A DNA stretch of 64,000 nt, taken from UBA5239 sp031548025 (GTDB lineage: Bacteria > Verrucomicrobiota > Lentisphaeria > Victivallales > Victivallaceae). The notes beneath the pieces were generated by a model that did not search any database, was not told the origin of the DNA, and worked only from the letters and a program-made list of their open reading frames with translations. Below, piece by piece: positions 16,228 to 25,100 of this stretch (position 1 is the first letter of the stretch; each line of letters begins with the position of its first letter). The stretch lies in contig JAVBRM010000176.1 of assembly GCA_031548025.1 (NCBI GenBank), positions 1-64,000 on the forward strand, in the 5' to 3' direction. The translations under genes were made by a program, and so were the position numbers.

Positions 16228-17454
16228 ATGTCACAGGAAGGTTTCAGATTATTGCAGCGGGAGTGCATCAACTCCGGACTTTGTTATGAATGTGGATTGT
16301 GTGCGTCGGTTTGCCCGACGAAATCAATCGAACTGAAATTGTACGATTGGGGGCGTAATCCCGAGCTTGTCGGCAAATGCACCGATGAGGCATGTACCCG
16401 GTGCTATGATGTCTGCGCGGCAAAACTCGTGCCGGTCAGCGCTATGGAAAAGAAATTTTTCGGGCGCGGGCGCAAAATGGATACGGTCGAGAAAGTCGGC
16501 GGAGTTTGTCGTTTTGTGGGTACCGGGTGCACGGTCGATCCGGAAATCCGTGAGATCGGCGTGTCCGGTGGAGTCGCGACTTCCCTGATGATTTTCGCCC
16601 TTGAAAAAGGATATATCGACGGTTGTGTGCTGGCAGGCTGGGATACGGAAAAACCGTGGTTGGCAAAGGCGTATGTCGCCACGTCCCGCAAAGATATTCT
16701 TGCCTGTTCCGGGTCGAAATATCAACCGCATCCGCAACTGCTCGGCATTCGTGAAGCCTATGAAATGGGATTGAAAAAGATCGCGGTCTCCGCCACGCCG
16801 TGTCACGCGCAGAGTCTGCGGAAAATGATGATGAACGAAGATTTTTCCGATATCGCGGGAATCATCAAGCTGATTTCCTGTAATTTTTGCGCGGCGCACT
16901 GGGCGCTTGCCGGTACCCGATGGCTGCTCAAAACCTGGCTCGGCGTTGAAATGGAGGATGTCCGAGAAATGAATTACCGTACCGGCGCATTCCCCGGTTG
17001 CATGCGGGTGCGGACCAAGGACGGGCAGCTTCACGAGAAAGCGTTTGTCCGAGGCGGCGGGGTGGCCGCTCTGGGGCGTTTCACACCTGAGGAATGCCGG
17101 ATTTGCCTCGAAAAAGTCGGATATGCGGGGGATGTTGTTTTCGGTGATACCTGGTGTCATCCGACGTTGCCACCGAATTTCGATTTGTTCCCGCCCACGG
17201 AGGAGCAAATGGCCGCCGATCCCCGTATCCGAGAAGCGGCGAAAAAGGGGCTGTCGGCTATTGTGGCCCGCAGTGAATTCGGCTTGAAACTGCTGGAAGA
17301 ATGCCGCGATGCCGGATATATTAAAGTGTTCTCCAATACCGAGGAAGAGACGAACGCATTCCTGACCGGTGTCGCATCAGAAAAGCCGGAATGGTATGGA
17401 CCGTGGATCGAAGCGCGAAAGCATCGCGGCATGCCGGTTCGGGAATATGTTTGA
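16228..17454 (+). CDS. FrhB-like iron-sulfur oxidoreductase
   Basis: The 408-residue protein resembles the coenzyme F420 hydrogenase/dehydrogenase beta-subunit family. A ferredoxin-type segment lies at residues 13-60: Cys19, Cys22, Cys25 and Cys29 (CYECGLCASVCP), then a second cysteine group CTRCYDVC. The FrhB N- and C-terminal domains follow, with SGGVATSLMIFALEKG, ATPCHAQSLRKM and VVFGDTWCHP. Members bind a flavin and pass electrons between ferredoxin and another cofactor. F420 itself is not implied. The frame opens at 16144 inside the preceding remnant, but AAAGGA before the ATG at 16228 fixes the start. It is seven bases ahead of the FAD oxidoreductase, a likely partner. Confidence 0.85.
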   Translation: MSQEGFRLLQRECINSGLCYECGLCASVCPTKSIELKLYDWGRNPELVGKCTDEACTRCYDVCAAKLVPVSAMEKKFFGRGRKMDTVEKVGGVCRFVGTGCTVDPEIREIGVSGGVATSLMIFALEKGYIDGCVLAGWDTEKPWLAKAYVATSRKDILACSGSKYQPHPQLLGIREAYEMGLKKIAVSATPCHAQSLRKMMMNEDFSDIAGIIKLISCNFCAAHWALAGTRWLLKTWLGVEMEDVREMNYRTGAFPGCMRVRTKDGQLHEKAFVRGGGVAALGRFTPEECRICLEKVGYAGDVVFGDTWCHPTLPPNFDLFPPTEEQMAADPRIREAAKKGLSAIVARSEFGLKLLEECRDAGYIKVFSNTEEETNAFLTGVASEKPEWYGPWIEARKHRGMPVREYV

Positions 17455-17461
17455 GGAGAAA

Positions 17462-18610
17462 ATGAAAATGTCCGATCGTTATCATGTCTGTGATGTTGTC
17501 GTAGTTGGCGGCGGGGTGGCGGGTGTGGCCGCGGCAGTGGCCGCCGCCCGCAAGGGTGCGAAAACCATTCTGATCGAAAAAAGCTGTATTCCGGGCGGAC
17601 TGGCGACCTCGGGCCTGATCAACATCTATCTGCCGCTGTGCGACGGCAATGGCAATCAGGTTACTTTCGGTTTGGCGGAGGAACTCATGCATCGTGCCCT
17701 GAAATACGGGCCGGGAACAATTCCCTCCGACTGGCGGGAGAAACGTAATGCGCCCGAGGTTGAACGCCTCCGCTGCGTCTTCGCGCCGGCCGCCCTGATT
17801 CTGGCTATGGATGAACTGTTGTTGGAAAACGCCGTGGAAATCTGGTTCGATACGCTGGCGACCGGAGTCCATAAAGAGGAAAACGAACTGCGGTCATTGA
17901 CCGTGGAGAATACGGATGGGCGTTCGGAAATCCGGGCAAAGGCATTTGTGGACGCCACCGGCGGGGCATACCTGGCGCAAATGGCGGGAGAGGAAGTTTC
18001 TTTTACAAAGAACGTGCTATCGCTCTGGGCGCTCGAATATGAAGGAAGTCGTCAGCCCGGACGCGACCGTATGGCGCCGGAAATCAATATGCTTACACGC
18101 GGTTGCGCGGAACGGACATTCACCGCGCCGACGGCAAAAGACGTCAGTTGTTATATGCTGGAAACCCGTGCGCTGCTGCGGAAGTTTTATGCGGAACAAC
18201 AGACGGACGAATATGATCGTTTCAATCGTTGGCCGCTGGTTCTGCCGTCCATGCCGCAGTTCCGCAAGATCGCCGCGATGAAAGGGGAGTTCGAACTCTC
18301 AGACGCCATGAATAACCGCCGTTTTGAAGATTCCATCGGATTGGCGGCGGACTGGCGAAAAAGCGGTCCGGTCTGGGAAATACCATTCGCAACTCTCCAG
18401 TCGCGTATGACTTCGAATCTGCTGGCCGCCGGCCGCTGTATTTCATCCGTCGGGGACGCATGGGAAATCACCCGTGTCATTCCCTGCGCCGCCTTAACCG
18501 GAGAAGCCGCCGGATACGGCGCGGCGATCCAAGCCGCCGGTTCGCGATCCGGACTGCCAGAAAAGGTTCAGGCGGATATGGCACGAGGCGGCATACGCCT
18601 TCATCTGTAA
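17462..18610 (+). CDS. FAD-dependent oxidoreductase
   Basis: The 382-residue enzyme has an N-terminal FAD-binding Rossmann motif (VVVGGGVAGVAAAVAAARKG, residues 12-31), the acidic strand end LIEK, an internal FVDATGGAYLA, and a C-terminal SNLLAAGRCISSVGDAWEIT segment closing the FAD site. This is the pattern of the FAD_oxidored family common in PVC and Bacteroidota glycan clusters. The frame is open upstream, but GAGGAG just before the ATG at 17462 decides the start. It probably works with the iron-sulfur protein encoded immediately upstream; the substrate is unknown. Confidence 0.88.
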   Translation: MKMSDRYHVCDVVVVGGGVAGVAAAVAAARKGAKTILIEKSCIPGGLATSGLINIYLPLCDGNGNQVTFGLAEELMHRALKYGPGTIPSDWREKRNAPEVERLRCVFAPAALILAMDELLLENAVEIWFDTLATGVHKEENELRSLTVENTDGRSEIRAKAFVDATGGAYLAQMAGEEVSFTKNVLSLWALEYEGSRQPGRDRMAPEINMLTRGCAERTFTAPTAKDVSCYMLETRALLRKFYAEQQTDEYDRFNRWPLVLPSMPQFRKIAAMKGEFELSDAMNNRRFEDSIGLAADWRKSGPVWEIPFATLQSRMTSNLLAAGRCISSVGDAWEITRVIPCAALTGEAAGYGAAIQAAGSRSGLPEKVQADMARGGIRLHL

Positions 18611-18630
18611 ACAGAAAGGAAACGACGCCC

Positions 18631-20580
18631 ATGATCAAATTCAAGTATGCACTGTTTTTCGATTTTCATACCTTGGTCACCATTCCGGACGTGGGAGAAC
18701 GATTCGACGTCGAAGCCTTTGCCGATCAGATCGCATCCTGCGGTGTGGATTTCCTGACGTTTCACGCCCGGTGCAATCAGGGAAACGCTTACTACGACAC
18801 GAAAATCGGGCAACGGCACCCTTCTTTGCATTACGATCTGGTGAAACGCCTTTGCAACGCCTGTGCCGCACGCAATATCCGCCTGAGCCTCTACCTGAAT
18901 GGGCATCTCAGCGAGGAGGAAACGCTGGCTCATCCGGATTGGGCGGACGTGCCGTTTGCGCCGCGCCCCCGCAAAGAAAGCCCGTTCTTCCATCAGGTCT
19001 GCTACAATTCACCGTTTCGGGAGCATCTGCGCGATATGGCATTGGAACTGATTCGCGGACCTTACCGGTTCTACGGTTTTTTCTTCGACTGCCTGGGCGT
19101 ATCCGATTGTGTTTGTCCACGTTGCGTTGCCGAAATGAAACAAAACAAGCTGGACTGGAATAACTTGGACGACGTGTTGAAATTCAGCGCATTTTCCGCC
19201 GACCGGATGTGCCGTTTTCTGAACGACGCCATTCGCAAAGAAAAGCCGGATACCCTGCTGTTTTTCAACGGGCGCCCCTTTGAGGAGGTCGCCGGAATGG
19301 AAAGTCATTTCGAGTGCGAATGCCTCCCCACGGCGGGTTGGGGATATGACTGCCTGCCTTCGTTTGCGCATTATTTGCGGACGATTGCGGACGGAAGGTG
19401 CATCCTCAACATGACCGGACGTTTCAATAATTGGGGTGATTTCGGCGGCTTACGATCCGAGGAAAGTCTGGAATTTGATCTGCTCTACGGCGCGGCGCAT
19501 GGTATGCGCCCCGACATCGGCGGGCACTGCCATCCGCGTGGCGATCTCGATCGGCCGGTATTTGACCGAATCCGTTCCATTTTCAATCATATGCGCCGGT
19601 ACGACGAATGGGTGCTCGACGCGGTAAATGAATGCGATGTAGCTCTGGTGTATCCGCGCACCCCGCTCCGTTATATTCCGGAAGGACCATCCACCCGGGC
19701 CGCTGTCCGCATGCTGGACGAACTCAAGGTCCAGTTCGATTATGTTTCCGAAGCGGCTTCGTGGGACAAATACCGTCTGCTTATTTTCCCGGACGATGTT
19801 TCATTCAACCTGGAAATTGTCCAGCGGGTACAGGCGCATTTGTCTCGCGGCGGACGCATTCTCGCAACGGCAAAATCAGGGCTGGACCCGAACGGCAAAG
19901 CATTTTCCTGTCCGGAATGGCCAGCGTTTTATATCGGACCGACGAAACACGATCCGTTGTACTTCCAACCGTCGGAAATTTATGCTGAAGGATTACCGGA
20001 CATGCCGCTGTCCGTCTATGCCTCTGGGACGAGCGTACGTGCCGCGGAAGGAACGAAAACAGAAATGTTCTGTGTCAAGCCGTATATGAATTACGGATGG
20101 GACGGACTTCATGGAAATCGCTATGTACCGCCGCAAAGCTCGACAGACGAACCGTTTCTGCTGGAGAAAAACGGAATTGTTTACATAGCCGGAGAGCTTT
20201 TCGCCGGATACGGACACCGCGGAGCCCGGCAATTGAAAGATTTGTTGGCGAATGTATTGAAGCACCTGGATCCGGAACCAAAACTGCGGACCTCCGGACT
20301 GCCCTCATTTGCCCGTGCGGTCGTTCAGCAAAAAGGAGATTGCGAAATCGTGCATCTGCTGGCATATTGTCCGGAAAAACGCTGCGATTCAATCGTGGTC
20401 GAAGACCGGGTGGATGTACGGACGGCCCGCGTGAGCTTACGGCTCGACGGCAAAAAAATCAGCCGGGCTTTCTGCGCTCCAGACGGACCGGCATTATCAT
20501 TTGAGGAAAATGATGGCTATTGCCAGGTGGATGTTCCTCCATTCTCCGGCTATTGTCTGCTAGTGTTCGAAGATGCCTGA
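18631..20580 (+). CDS. GHL6-like putative glycoside hydrolase
   Basis: The 649-residue protein has an N-terminal TIM barrel that resembles hypothetical glycosyl hydrolase 6 (GFADQIASCGVDFLTF-like start, ARCNQGNAYYDTKIGQRHP, LSLYLNGH). A flavodoxin-like middle domain (about 350-480; DVALVYPRTPLRY, LLIFPDDVSF) is like the trimerisation domain of GH42 enzymes, and a beta-rich end follows. There is no signal peptide. The reading frame extends back into the FAD gene, but AAAGGA before the ATG at 18631 is the better start. It is the last gene of this + strand cluster; the nearest downstream feature is the structured repeat at 20726. Confidence 0.75.
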   Translation: MIKFKYALFFDFHTLVTIPDVGERFDVEAFADQIASCGVDFLTFHARCNQGNAYYDTKIGQRHPSLHYDLVKRLCNACAARNIRLSLYLNGHLSEEETLAHPDWADVPFAPRPRKESPFFHQVCYNSPFREHLRDMALELIRGPYRFYGFFFDCLGVSDCVCPRCVAEMKQNKLDWNNLDDVLKFSAFSADRMCRFLNDAIRKEKPDTLLFFNGRPFEEVAGMESHFECECLPTAGWGYDCLPSFAHYLRTIADGRCILNMTGRFNNWGDFGGLRSEESLEFDLLYGAAHGMRPDIGGHCHPRGDLDRPVFDRIRSIFNHMRRYDEWVLDAVNECDVALVYPRTPLRYIPEGPSTRAAVRMLDELKVQFDYVSEAASWDKYRLLIFPDDVSFNLEIVQRVQAHLSRGGRILATAKSGLDPNGKAFSCPEWPAFYIGPTKHDPLYFQPSEIYAEGLPDMPLSVYASGTSVRAAEGTKTEMFCVKPYMNYGWDGLHGNRYVPPQSSTDEPFLLEKNGIVYIAGELFAGYGHRGARQLKDLLANVLKHLDPEPKLRTSGLPSFARAVVQQKGDCEIVHLLAYCPEKRCDSIVVEDRVDVRTARVSLRLDGKKISRAFCAPDGPALSFEENDGYCQVDVPPFSGYCLLVFEDA

Positions 20581-20719
20581 ATAAAAACTGAAATCCATTT
20601 TGGAAAATCTTCTAAATTAGCAAAGATGATATCATAGGCGGTGTGTTTTTTTCAGAAGTATATAGATAATCGGAAATATAAAGAATAGAAGCAAATCATT
20701 GATCATTATACTTCCTGGA

Positions 20720-20907
20720 CCTTGGGGAGCCTGGTGCGGTTGCCACCCGACATTTCAGCCTGTCGTTGTAACCGACCAGGCTCCTCTTTTTTCTCAGATG
20801 CACCCTCATATGGATGTATTTTTACCGATACGGACTCTTCGGCAGATACGCAAAATCAGGCAAAATAATTGGGGCCTTTTGAGGCGGGATGTGATTGCTG
20901 TCATTGT
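20720..20907 (+). repeat. Structured repeat element, copy 1
   Basis: This copy is about 145 nt after the last stop of the + strand cluster. A hairpin has three stems: GGAGCCTGGT (20726-20735) with ACCAGGCTCC (20775-20784), CGGTT (20737-20741) with AACCG (20770-20774), and CGACA (20748-20752) with TGTCG (20761-20765), closed by loop TTTCAGCC. Six T follow at 20787-20792. A further conserved block at 20825-20907 matches copy 2 beyond the T-tract. The hairpin plus T-tract could terminate the operon. The remaining parts of the 504-nt gap (20581-20719 and 20908-21069) show no gene or recognised site. Confidence 0.8.
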
Positions 20908-21069
20908 GATCATGTTAGTTTGGACATTGAGGTGCCTTACGCAATGAAGTCGTCTTTATAAAAATGGAGAACAAGGCAAGAATTGAATATTGCTTTTATT
21001 ATAGTATTTTGATGAAAAACATTTTTTATTGTCTGGTATAGTTATAGTTATAATTATGTTATATGGTTT

Positions 21070-21085
21070 ATGGAATTCATTCCAT
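21070..21085. repeat. Palindrome at the end of the TRAP permease gene
   Basis: ATGGAAT-TC-ATTCCAT is a perfect inverted repeat abutting the permease stop codon. There is no T-tract on the minus strand, so it is a weak terminator candidate at best. Confidence 0.3.
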
Positions 21086-22386
21086 CATTTCAGTAAGCCT
21101 GCGGCTTCGGGGAGCCACATGGAAATGGCGGGGATGAAGGTGATCAGCAGGACTGCCACCAGCATGGCCGTGAAAAATGGCAGCATGGGTTTGGTGACCT
21201 GCGCGATGGTGGTTTTGCCGATGCCGCAGCCGAGGAACAGGCACGAGCCCACCGGGGGCGTGCAGAGGCCGATGCAAAGGTTGGCAATCATCATGATCCC
21301 GAACTGGATGTCGTCCATGCCGAGCTGGCGGACCACCGGCAGGAAAATCGGTGTGAAAATCAGCACAGCCGGCGTCATGTCCATGAAGGTGCCGACGATC
21401 AGCAGCAGCAGGTTGATCAGCAGCAGGATGACCACCGGGTTGTCCGACACGGAAATCAGGGCGGCGCTGATCGCCTGCGGGATATTCGAAATCGTCATGA
21501 TCCAGCTCATCGCCGAGCTGACCGAGATCAGGAACATCACCACCGCCGTGGTGATGCCGGTCTGGCGAAGGATATCCGGAAAATCGCGCAGTTTTACCTC
21601 GCGGTAAAGCGCCATGGAAAGCAGCAGCGAATAAGCTACCGCCACGGCCGCCGCCTCGGTCGCGGTGAAGACGCCGCCCAGAATCCCGCCGATGATGATG
21701 ACCATCAGGAATAAGCTGAGGAATGCCCGTTTGAACGTGATGAAGACCTGTTTCCAAGGGGTTTTGACGCCGCCCTTGCCGCCATGCCGAAGCACATGGA
21801 TCACGCAAACCGCCATGATGCAGAGCCCGACCAATATCCCGGGCAGCACTCCGGCGATGAAAATCGCCGCGATCGACACCGTGCCGCAGGCCACGGCGTA
21901 AACGATCATGATATTCGAGGGCGGAATGATCAGCCCGGTCGTGGCGGCGGTAGTGGTCACGGCTACGCCGAACTCGCGGCTGTAGCCGTTGCGTTCCATT
22001 TCGGGAATCATGAAGCCGCCGACGCTGGACACCGCCGCCGTGGCCGACCCGGAGATCGAGCCGAACATCATGCAGGTGAACGTATTGACATAGGACAATC
22101 CGCCGGGAAAGCGCCCGACCAGCGCATTGGCGAAATCGATCAGCCGCCGGGCGATGCCGCCGCGCCCCATCAGTACTCCGGAAAGCACGAAAAACGGGAT
22201 CGCCAGCAGCGAAAAAGAGTTGACGCCGTTGACCATGCGGTCGGCCACGATGACTTCGCCGGCGGCCATGCCGCCATTGGCGAGCACAGCGGCGAAGGAC
22301 GCCATGCCGATGGCCACCGCGATCGGCGCGTTGCACATCATCAATACCACGAAAACAATAATCAGGACAATCGCTACTTCAGTCAT
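21085..22386 (-). CDS. TRAP transporter large permease (DctM family)
   Basis: The 433-residue protein is strongly hydrophobic, with about twelve membrane spans and the family features AIPFFVLSGVLMGRGGIARRL, GSISGSATAAVSSVGGFMIPEM and TPPVGSCLFLGCGIGK. It forms the sodium-driven channel of a tripartite periplasmic transporter. It overlaps the small-permease gene by eight bases and is the last gene of a five-gene minus-strand operon. The neighbouring UxuA and SDR genes indicate that the cargo is a hexuronate or a closely related acid sugar. Confidence 0.95.
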   Translation of the reverse strand: MTEVAIVLIIVFVVLMMCNAPIAVAIGMASFAAVLANGGMAAGEVIVADRMVNGVNSFSLLAIPFFVLSGVLMGRGGIARRLIDFANALVGRFPGGLSYVNTFTCMMFGSISGSATAAVSSVGGFMIPEMERNGYSREFGVAVTTTAATTGLIIPPSNIMIVYAVACGTVSIAAIFIAGVLPGILVGLCIMAVCVIHVLRHGGKGGVKTPWKQVFITFKRAFLSLFLMVIIIGGILGGVFTATEAAAVAVAYSLLLSMALYREVKLRDFPDILRQTGITTAVVMFLISVSSAMSWIMTISNIPQAISAALISVSDNPVVILLLINLLLLIVGTFMDMTPAVLIFTPIFLPVVRQLGMDDIQFGIMMIANLCIGLCTPPVGSCLFLGCGIGKTTIAQVTKPMLPFFTAMLVAVLLITFIPAISMWLPEAAGLLK

Positions 22387-22864
22387 TTGAATTTCCTCCC
22401 TTCAATAAGTCATCGCGCAGGTTGCAGCATTCGAAAAACAGGATAAACAGACCGCTAAGCGGCAGCGGCAGAAATTGAATCACATCCGAAACCTGCAAGG
22501 CTGGTAAAACATTCCAATGGGTCAGCGCCTGACTGACCAGTCTGAACCCGCCGATTTCGAAAACCACCAACACGAAAATGAAGGTGACGATATGGACAAA
22601 CACCGACATCCGTTTCGAGGTTTTATCAGCAAAATATCCGACCAGGATATCAATGCCGAGGTGAGCGCGGGCTTCGAATGCGGCCGCGATCCCGAGGAAG
22701 CTTACCCAGATCAGCAAAACCGTGGCCAGTTCTTCGGTCCATTTGACCTGAGCGCCGCACAAATAGCGGGAACCCACCCCGAGCAGTACATCGACCACCA
22801 GCGCGGCGATTGCTGCGATCAGGCAGATGTTTAATAACGACAAGACTCTTTTTCGTAGCAACAT
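22379..22864 (-). CDS. TRAP transporter small permease (DctQ family)
   Basis: The 161-residue protein has four predicted membrane spans and the WTEELATVLLIWVSFLGIAA stretch typical of DctQ subunits, followed by a conserved HLGIDIL. It partners the large permease in the inner membrane. The gene starts two bases after the binding-protein gene and overlaps the start of the large permease gene, so the three transporter genes are translationally linked. Confidence 0.93.
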   Translation of the reverse strand: MLLRKRVLSLLNICLIAAIAALVVDVLLGVGSRYLCGAQVKWTEELATVLLIWVSFLGIAAAFEARAHLGIDILVGYFADKTSKRMSVFVHIVTFIFVLVVFEIGGFRLVSQALTHWNVLPALQVSDVIQFLPLPLSGLFILFFECCNLRDDLLKGGNSND

Positions 22865-22866
22865 AA

Positions 22867-23886
22867 TTATCGTACCTCCCGGATTTCATGGACCAGCGCT
22901 GCGATATTTTTGGGCAGCGTATTGTACATCGGAGCGATTTTTTCGATGAACGGCGCTTTATCCACCGTGATGAATTGAACGCCGGCATTTTCGGCTTTTT
23001 TCCTGGCCGCAGCCTCGGCTTGTTTCCACAATTCGCGCTGGAATATACTGGACTCCATGGCCGCGATTTCCAGCCACTCGCGCTGCTGCGGATTCAGCGA
23101 ATCCCAGGTCGCGCGACTGACCACCAGCATGTCCGGTACGCGGGCGTGTTCAGTGAAAATGAAGTATTTGCAGACTTCCAGATGGCGTCCGGTATCGAAG
23201 CTCGGCAGGTTGTTTTCCGCGCCGTCCACCGTGCCCTGCGACAGGGCGGTATAAAGTTCGCCCCACGGAATCGGCGTCGGCGCGCCGTTCATGGCGCTGA
23301 CCATGTCCATGGCGCTGCGGCTCTGCTGGGTGCGGATTTTCAGCCCCTTGACGTCGTCGATGGTGTTGATCGGCTTTTTCGTGGTGTAAAAACTGCGTTC
23401 ACCGGCATCGTAAAAGGTCAGGCCGCGCATCCCTTTGAGCATTTCGCCGATGCGCTTGCCGATGGGGCCGTCAAGCACCTTCCAGCAGTGTTCGCCGTTG
23501 CGAAACACATAGGGCATGCTCAGCGCCGTGAGCTCCGGTATGCTCGATTCCAACAGTGCCACCGAGCACTTGGAAATATCGAGCTGACCATTCTGAACCT
23601 GTTTCAAACACTCCCCCTCGGAACCGACCATGCCGGAGGGATAAACCTGTATCTGCAGATTGCCTCCGGAAAGCTCGGCCACGCGCACCGACATCCGCAC
23701 CATGGCCTCATGCACCGGATGATCGGTCGAAAGCCCGTGCCCAAGCTTCAACACCCGGGTTTTGCCCTCGACTTTACCCATTTGCGCGCTTCTGACATAG
23801 AAGGCATAGCCAAACGCAGCAATCAACAGAGCGGCGAGAACACCGCCGACCAGACCGGAAACGCCCGGAGACCATTTTTTATTCAT
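22867..23886 (-). CDS. TRAP transporter substrate-binding protein (DctP family)
   Basis: The 339-residue protein has an N-terminal hydrophobic signal/anchor (GLVGGVLAALLIAAFGYAFYV) and a DctP domain: LKLGHGLSTDHPVHEAM, a GLKIRTQQSRSAMDMVSAMN strand containing the conserved arginine that grips the substrate carboxylate, and a QGTVDGAENN motif. It captures an acid sugar in the periplasm. An ATG at 23898 is possible, but the ATG at 23886 follows GGAGG at better spacing. It lies between uxuA and the permease genes in a tight operon. A uronate ligand is inferred from the neighbours. Confidence 0.93.
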   Translation of the reverse strand: MNKKWSPGVSGLVGGVLAALLIAAFGYAFYVRSAQMGKVEGKTRVLKLGHGLSTDHPVHEAMVRMSVRVAELSGGNLQIQVYPSGMVGSEGECLKQVQNGQLDISKCSVALLESSIPELTALSMPYVFRNGEHCWKVLDGPIGKRIGEMLKGMRGLTFYDAGERSFYTTKKPINTIDDVKGLKIRTQQSRSAMDMVSAMNGAPTPIPWGELYTALSQGTVDGAENNLPSFDTGRHLEVCKYFIFTEHARVPDMLVVSRATWDSLNPQQREWLEIAAMESSIFQRELWKQAEAAARKKAENAGVQFITVDKAPFIEKIAPMYNTLPKNIAALVHEIREVR

Positions 23887-23898
23887 CCAACCCTCCAA

Positions 23899-25098
23899 CT
23901 ATTGTAACGTGCAGTATTTCAAATATTGAGGCAGTAAGCTGTGGACAATGCCGAATTCGGCGCCGCGAAGTTCCGCCAGGCCGCGCAGGCGTCCGATGGC
24001 GCTGTAGCCGGGCGTGGAATTGCATGGTTTCTTGAGATCGTCGAGCATGGTATGCCCATGATCGGGGCGCACCGGAATCCGCCAGTCGTCACGTCCGGCC
24101 TCGATGCGGCGCGCCTGTTCCTCGCTGATCGCTTTCAGTATGCCATACATATCGACGCAGCCCTCGAGGTGGTTCGCCTCGTAGAATTCGCCGGTCGGCT
24201 CGTGATGGGTACTGCGCAAATGCAGGAAGCCGACGCGGTGCGCGCAATTTTTAAACATTTCGACCAAGTTGTTGTCGAGGCGTCCGCTGAACGATCCGGT
24301 GCAGAAGCAAATGCCGTTCGAAGGATTGTCGACCATATTCAGTAGATCGGCGATGTCTTCGGCGGTACTGAAAATACGCGGCAACCCGAGCACGGAAAAC
24401 GGCGGGTCGTCGGGGTGAATCACCATGCGGCAGCCGGTTTCGTCGGCCACCGGGCAAACATCCAGCAGAAAGGCTTTCAGGTTGGTTTTGAGTTGTTGAC
24501 GGTCGATGTTGTCGTATTTTTTCAGCATTTCGCGGATGCGGTCGAGTGTACAGCCTTTCCAGCCGGGAAAGTTGTCGACGATGGTTTTTTCCAACTCAAC
24601 TTTTTGAGCATCATTGAGCGAATTGAAATATGCTTCGGCTTCGGCGGAATATTCCGCGTTTTTGCGTTTCAATATAAACAGATCGAACGCGGCCACTTTG
24701 ACCGGATCGTAAAACAGCGTGATCGAGCCGTCCGGCAGTTTGTACTGCAGGTCGGTACGGACCCAATCCAGTACCGGCATGAAATTGTATGTAATGATCT
24801 TGAGCCCGCATTGGGCGAGGTTGCGCAGCGATTGCCGGTAATTGGCGATGTATTCGCGATAGTTGTCGGAACGGGTTTTGATGTCCTCGTGAACCGGCAG
24901 ACTTTCGACCACGCTCCAGGTCAGCCCGGCGGCCTCGATCATGCGTTTGCGCTCCATGATCGCGTCGATCGTCCAGAGCTCGCCGTAAGGAATCTGGTGC
25001 AATGAGCTGACCACGCCGCTCGCCCCGGCCTGTCGAATATCCTGCAGCGAAACCGGGTCGTCCGGGCCGAACCAGCGCAGTGTTTCTTCCATGAACAT
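23899..25098 (-). CDS. uxuA: D-mannonate dehydratase
   Basis: This 399-residue enzyme dehydrates D-mannonate to 2-keto-3-deoxygluconate in the glucuronate branch of hexuronate breakdown. It matches UxuA along its length: the N-terminal MEETLRWFGPDDPVSL, IHPDDPPFSVLGLPRI, the metal-site region ICFCTGSFSGRLDNN, FLHLRSTHH, and the C-terminal PVRPDHGHTMLDD. The start is either 25098 or the second methionine at 25092. It is two bases after the SDR gene and directly before the TRAP binding-protein gene. Two further enzymes, KDG kinase and aldolase, are not in the window. Confidence 0.97.
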   Translation of the reverse strand: MFMEETLRWFGPDDPVSLQDIRQAGASGVVSSLHQIPYGELWTIDAIMERKRMIEAAGLTWSVVESLPVHEDIKTRSDNYREYIANYRQSLRNLAQCGLKIITYNFMPVLDWVRTDLQYKLPDGSITLFYDPVKVAAFDLFILKRKNAEYSAEAEAYFNSLNDAQKVELEKTIVDNFPGWKGCTLDRIREMLKKYDNIDRQQLKTNLKAFLLDVCPVADETGCRMVIHPDDPPFSVLGLPRIFSTAEDIADLLNMVDNPSNGICFCTGSFSGRLDNNLVEMFKNCAHRVGFLHLRSTHHEPTGEFYEANHLEGCVDMYGILKAISEEQARRIEAGRDDWRIPVRPDHGHTMLDDLKKPCNSTPGYSAIGRLRGLAELRGAEFGIVHSLLPQYLKYCTLQ

Positions 25099-25100
25099 AT

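Noticed and set aside
16228..17454. Evidence for coenzyme F420 use
   Set aside because: FrhB-like proteins occur with ferredoxin and flavin in organisms without F420, and no F420 biosynthesis gene is in the window.
20699..20947. 82-codon + strand frame reading through repeat copy 1
   Set aside because: Same reason as for copy 2: it crosses the structured region and lacks a ribosome-binding site. Only the short block beyond the T-tract is shared.
21077..22336. 419-codon frame overlapping the TRAP large permease
   Set aside because: Its product is rich in arginine, histidine and glycine with no family features, while the permease frame has coherent membrane spans.
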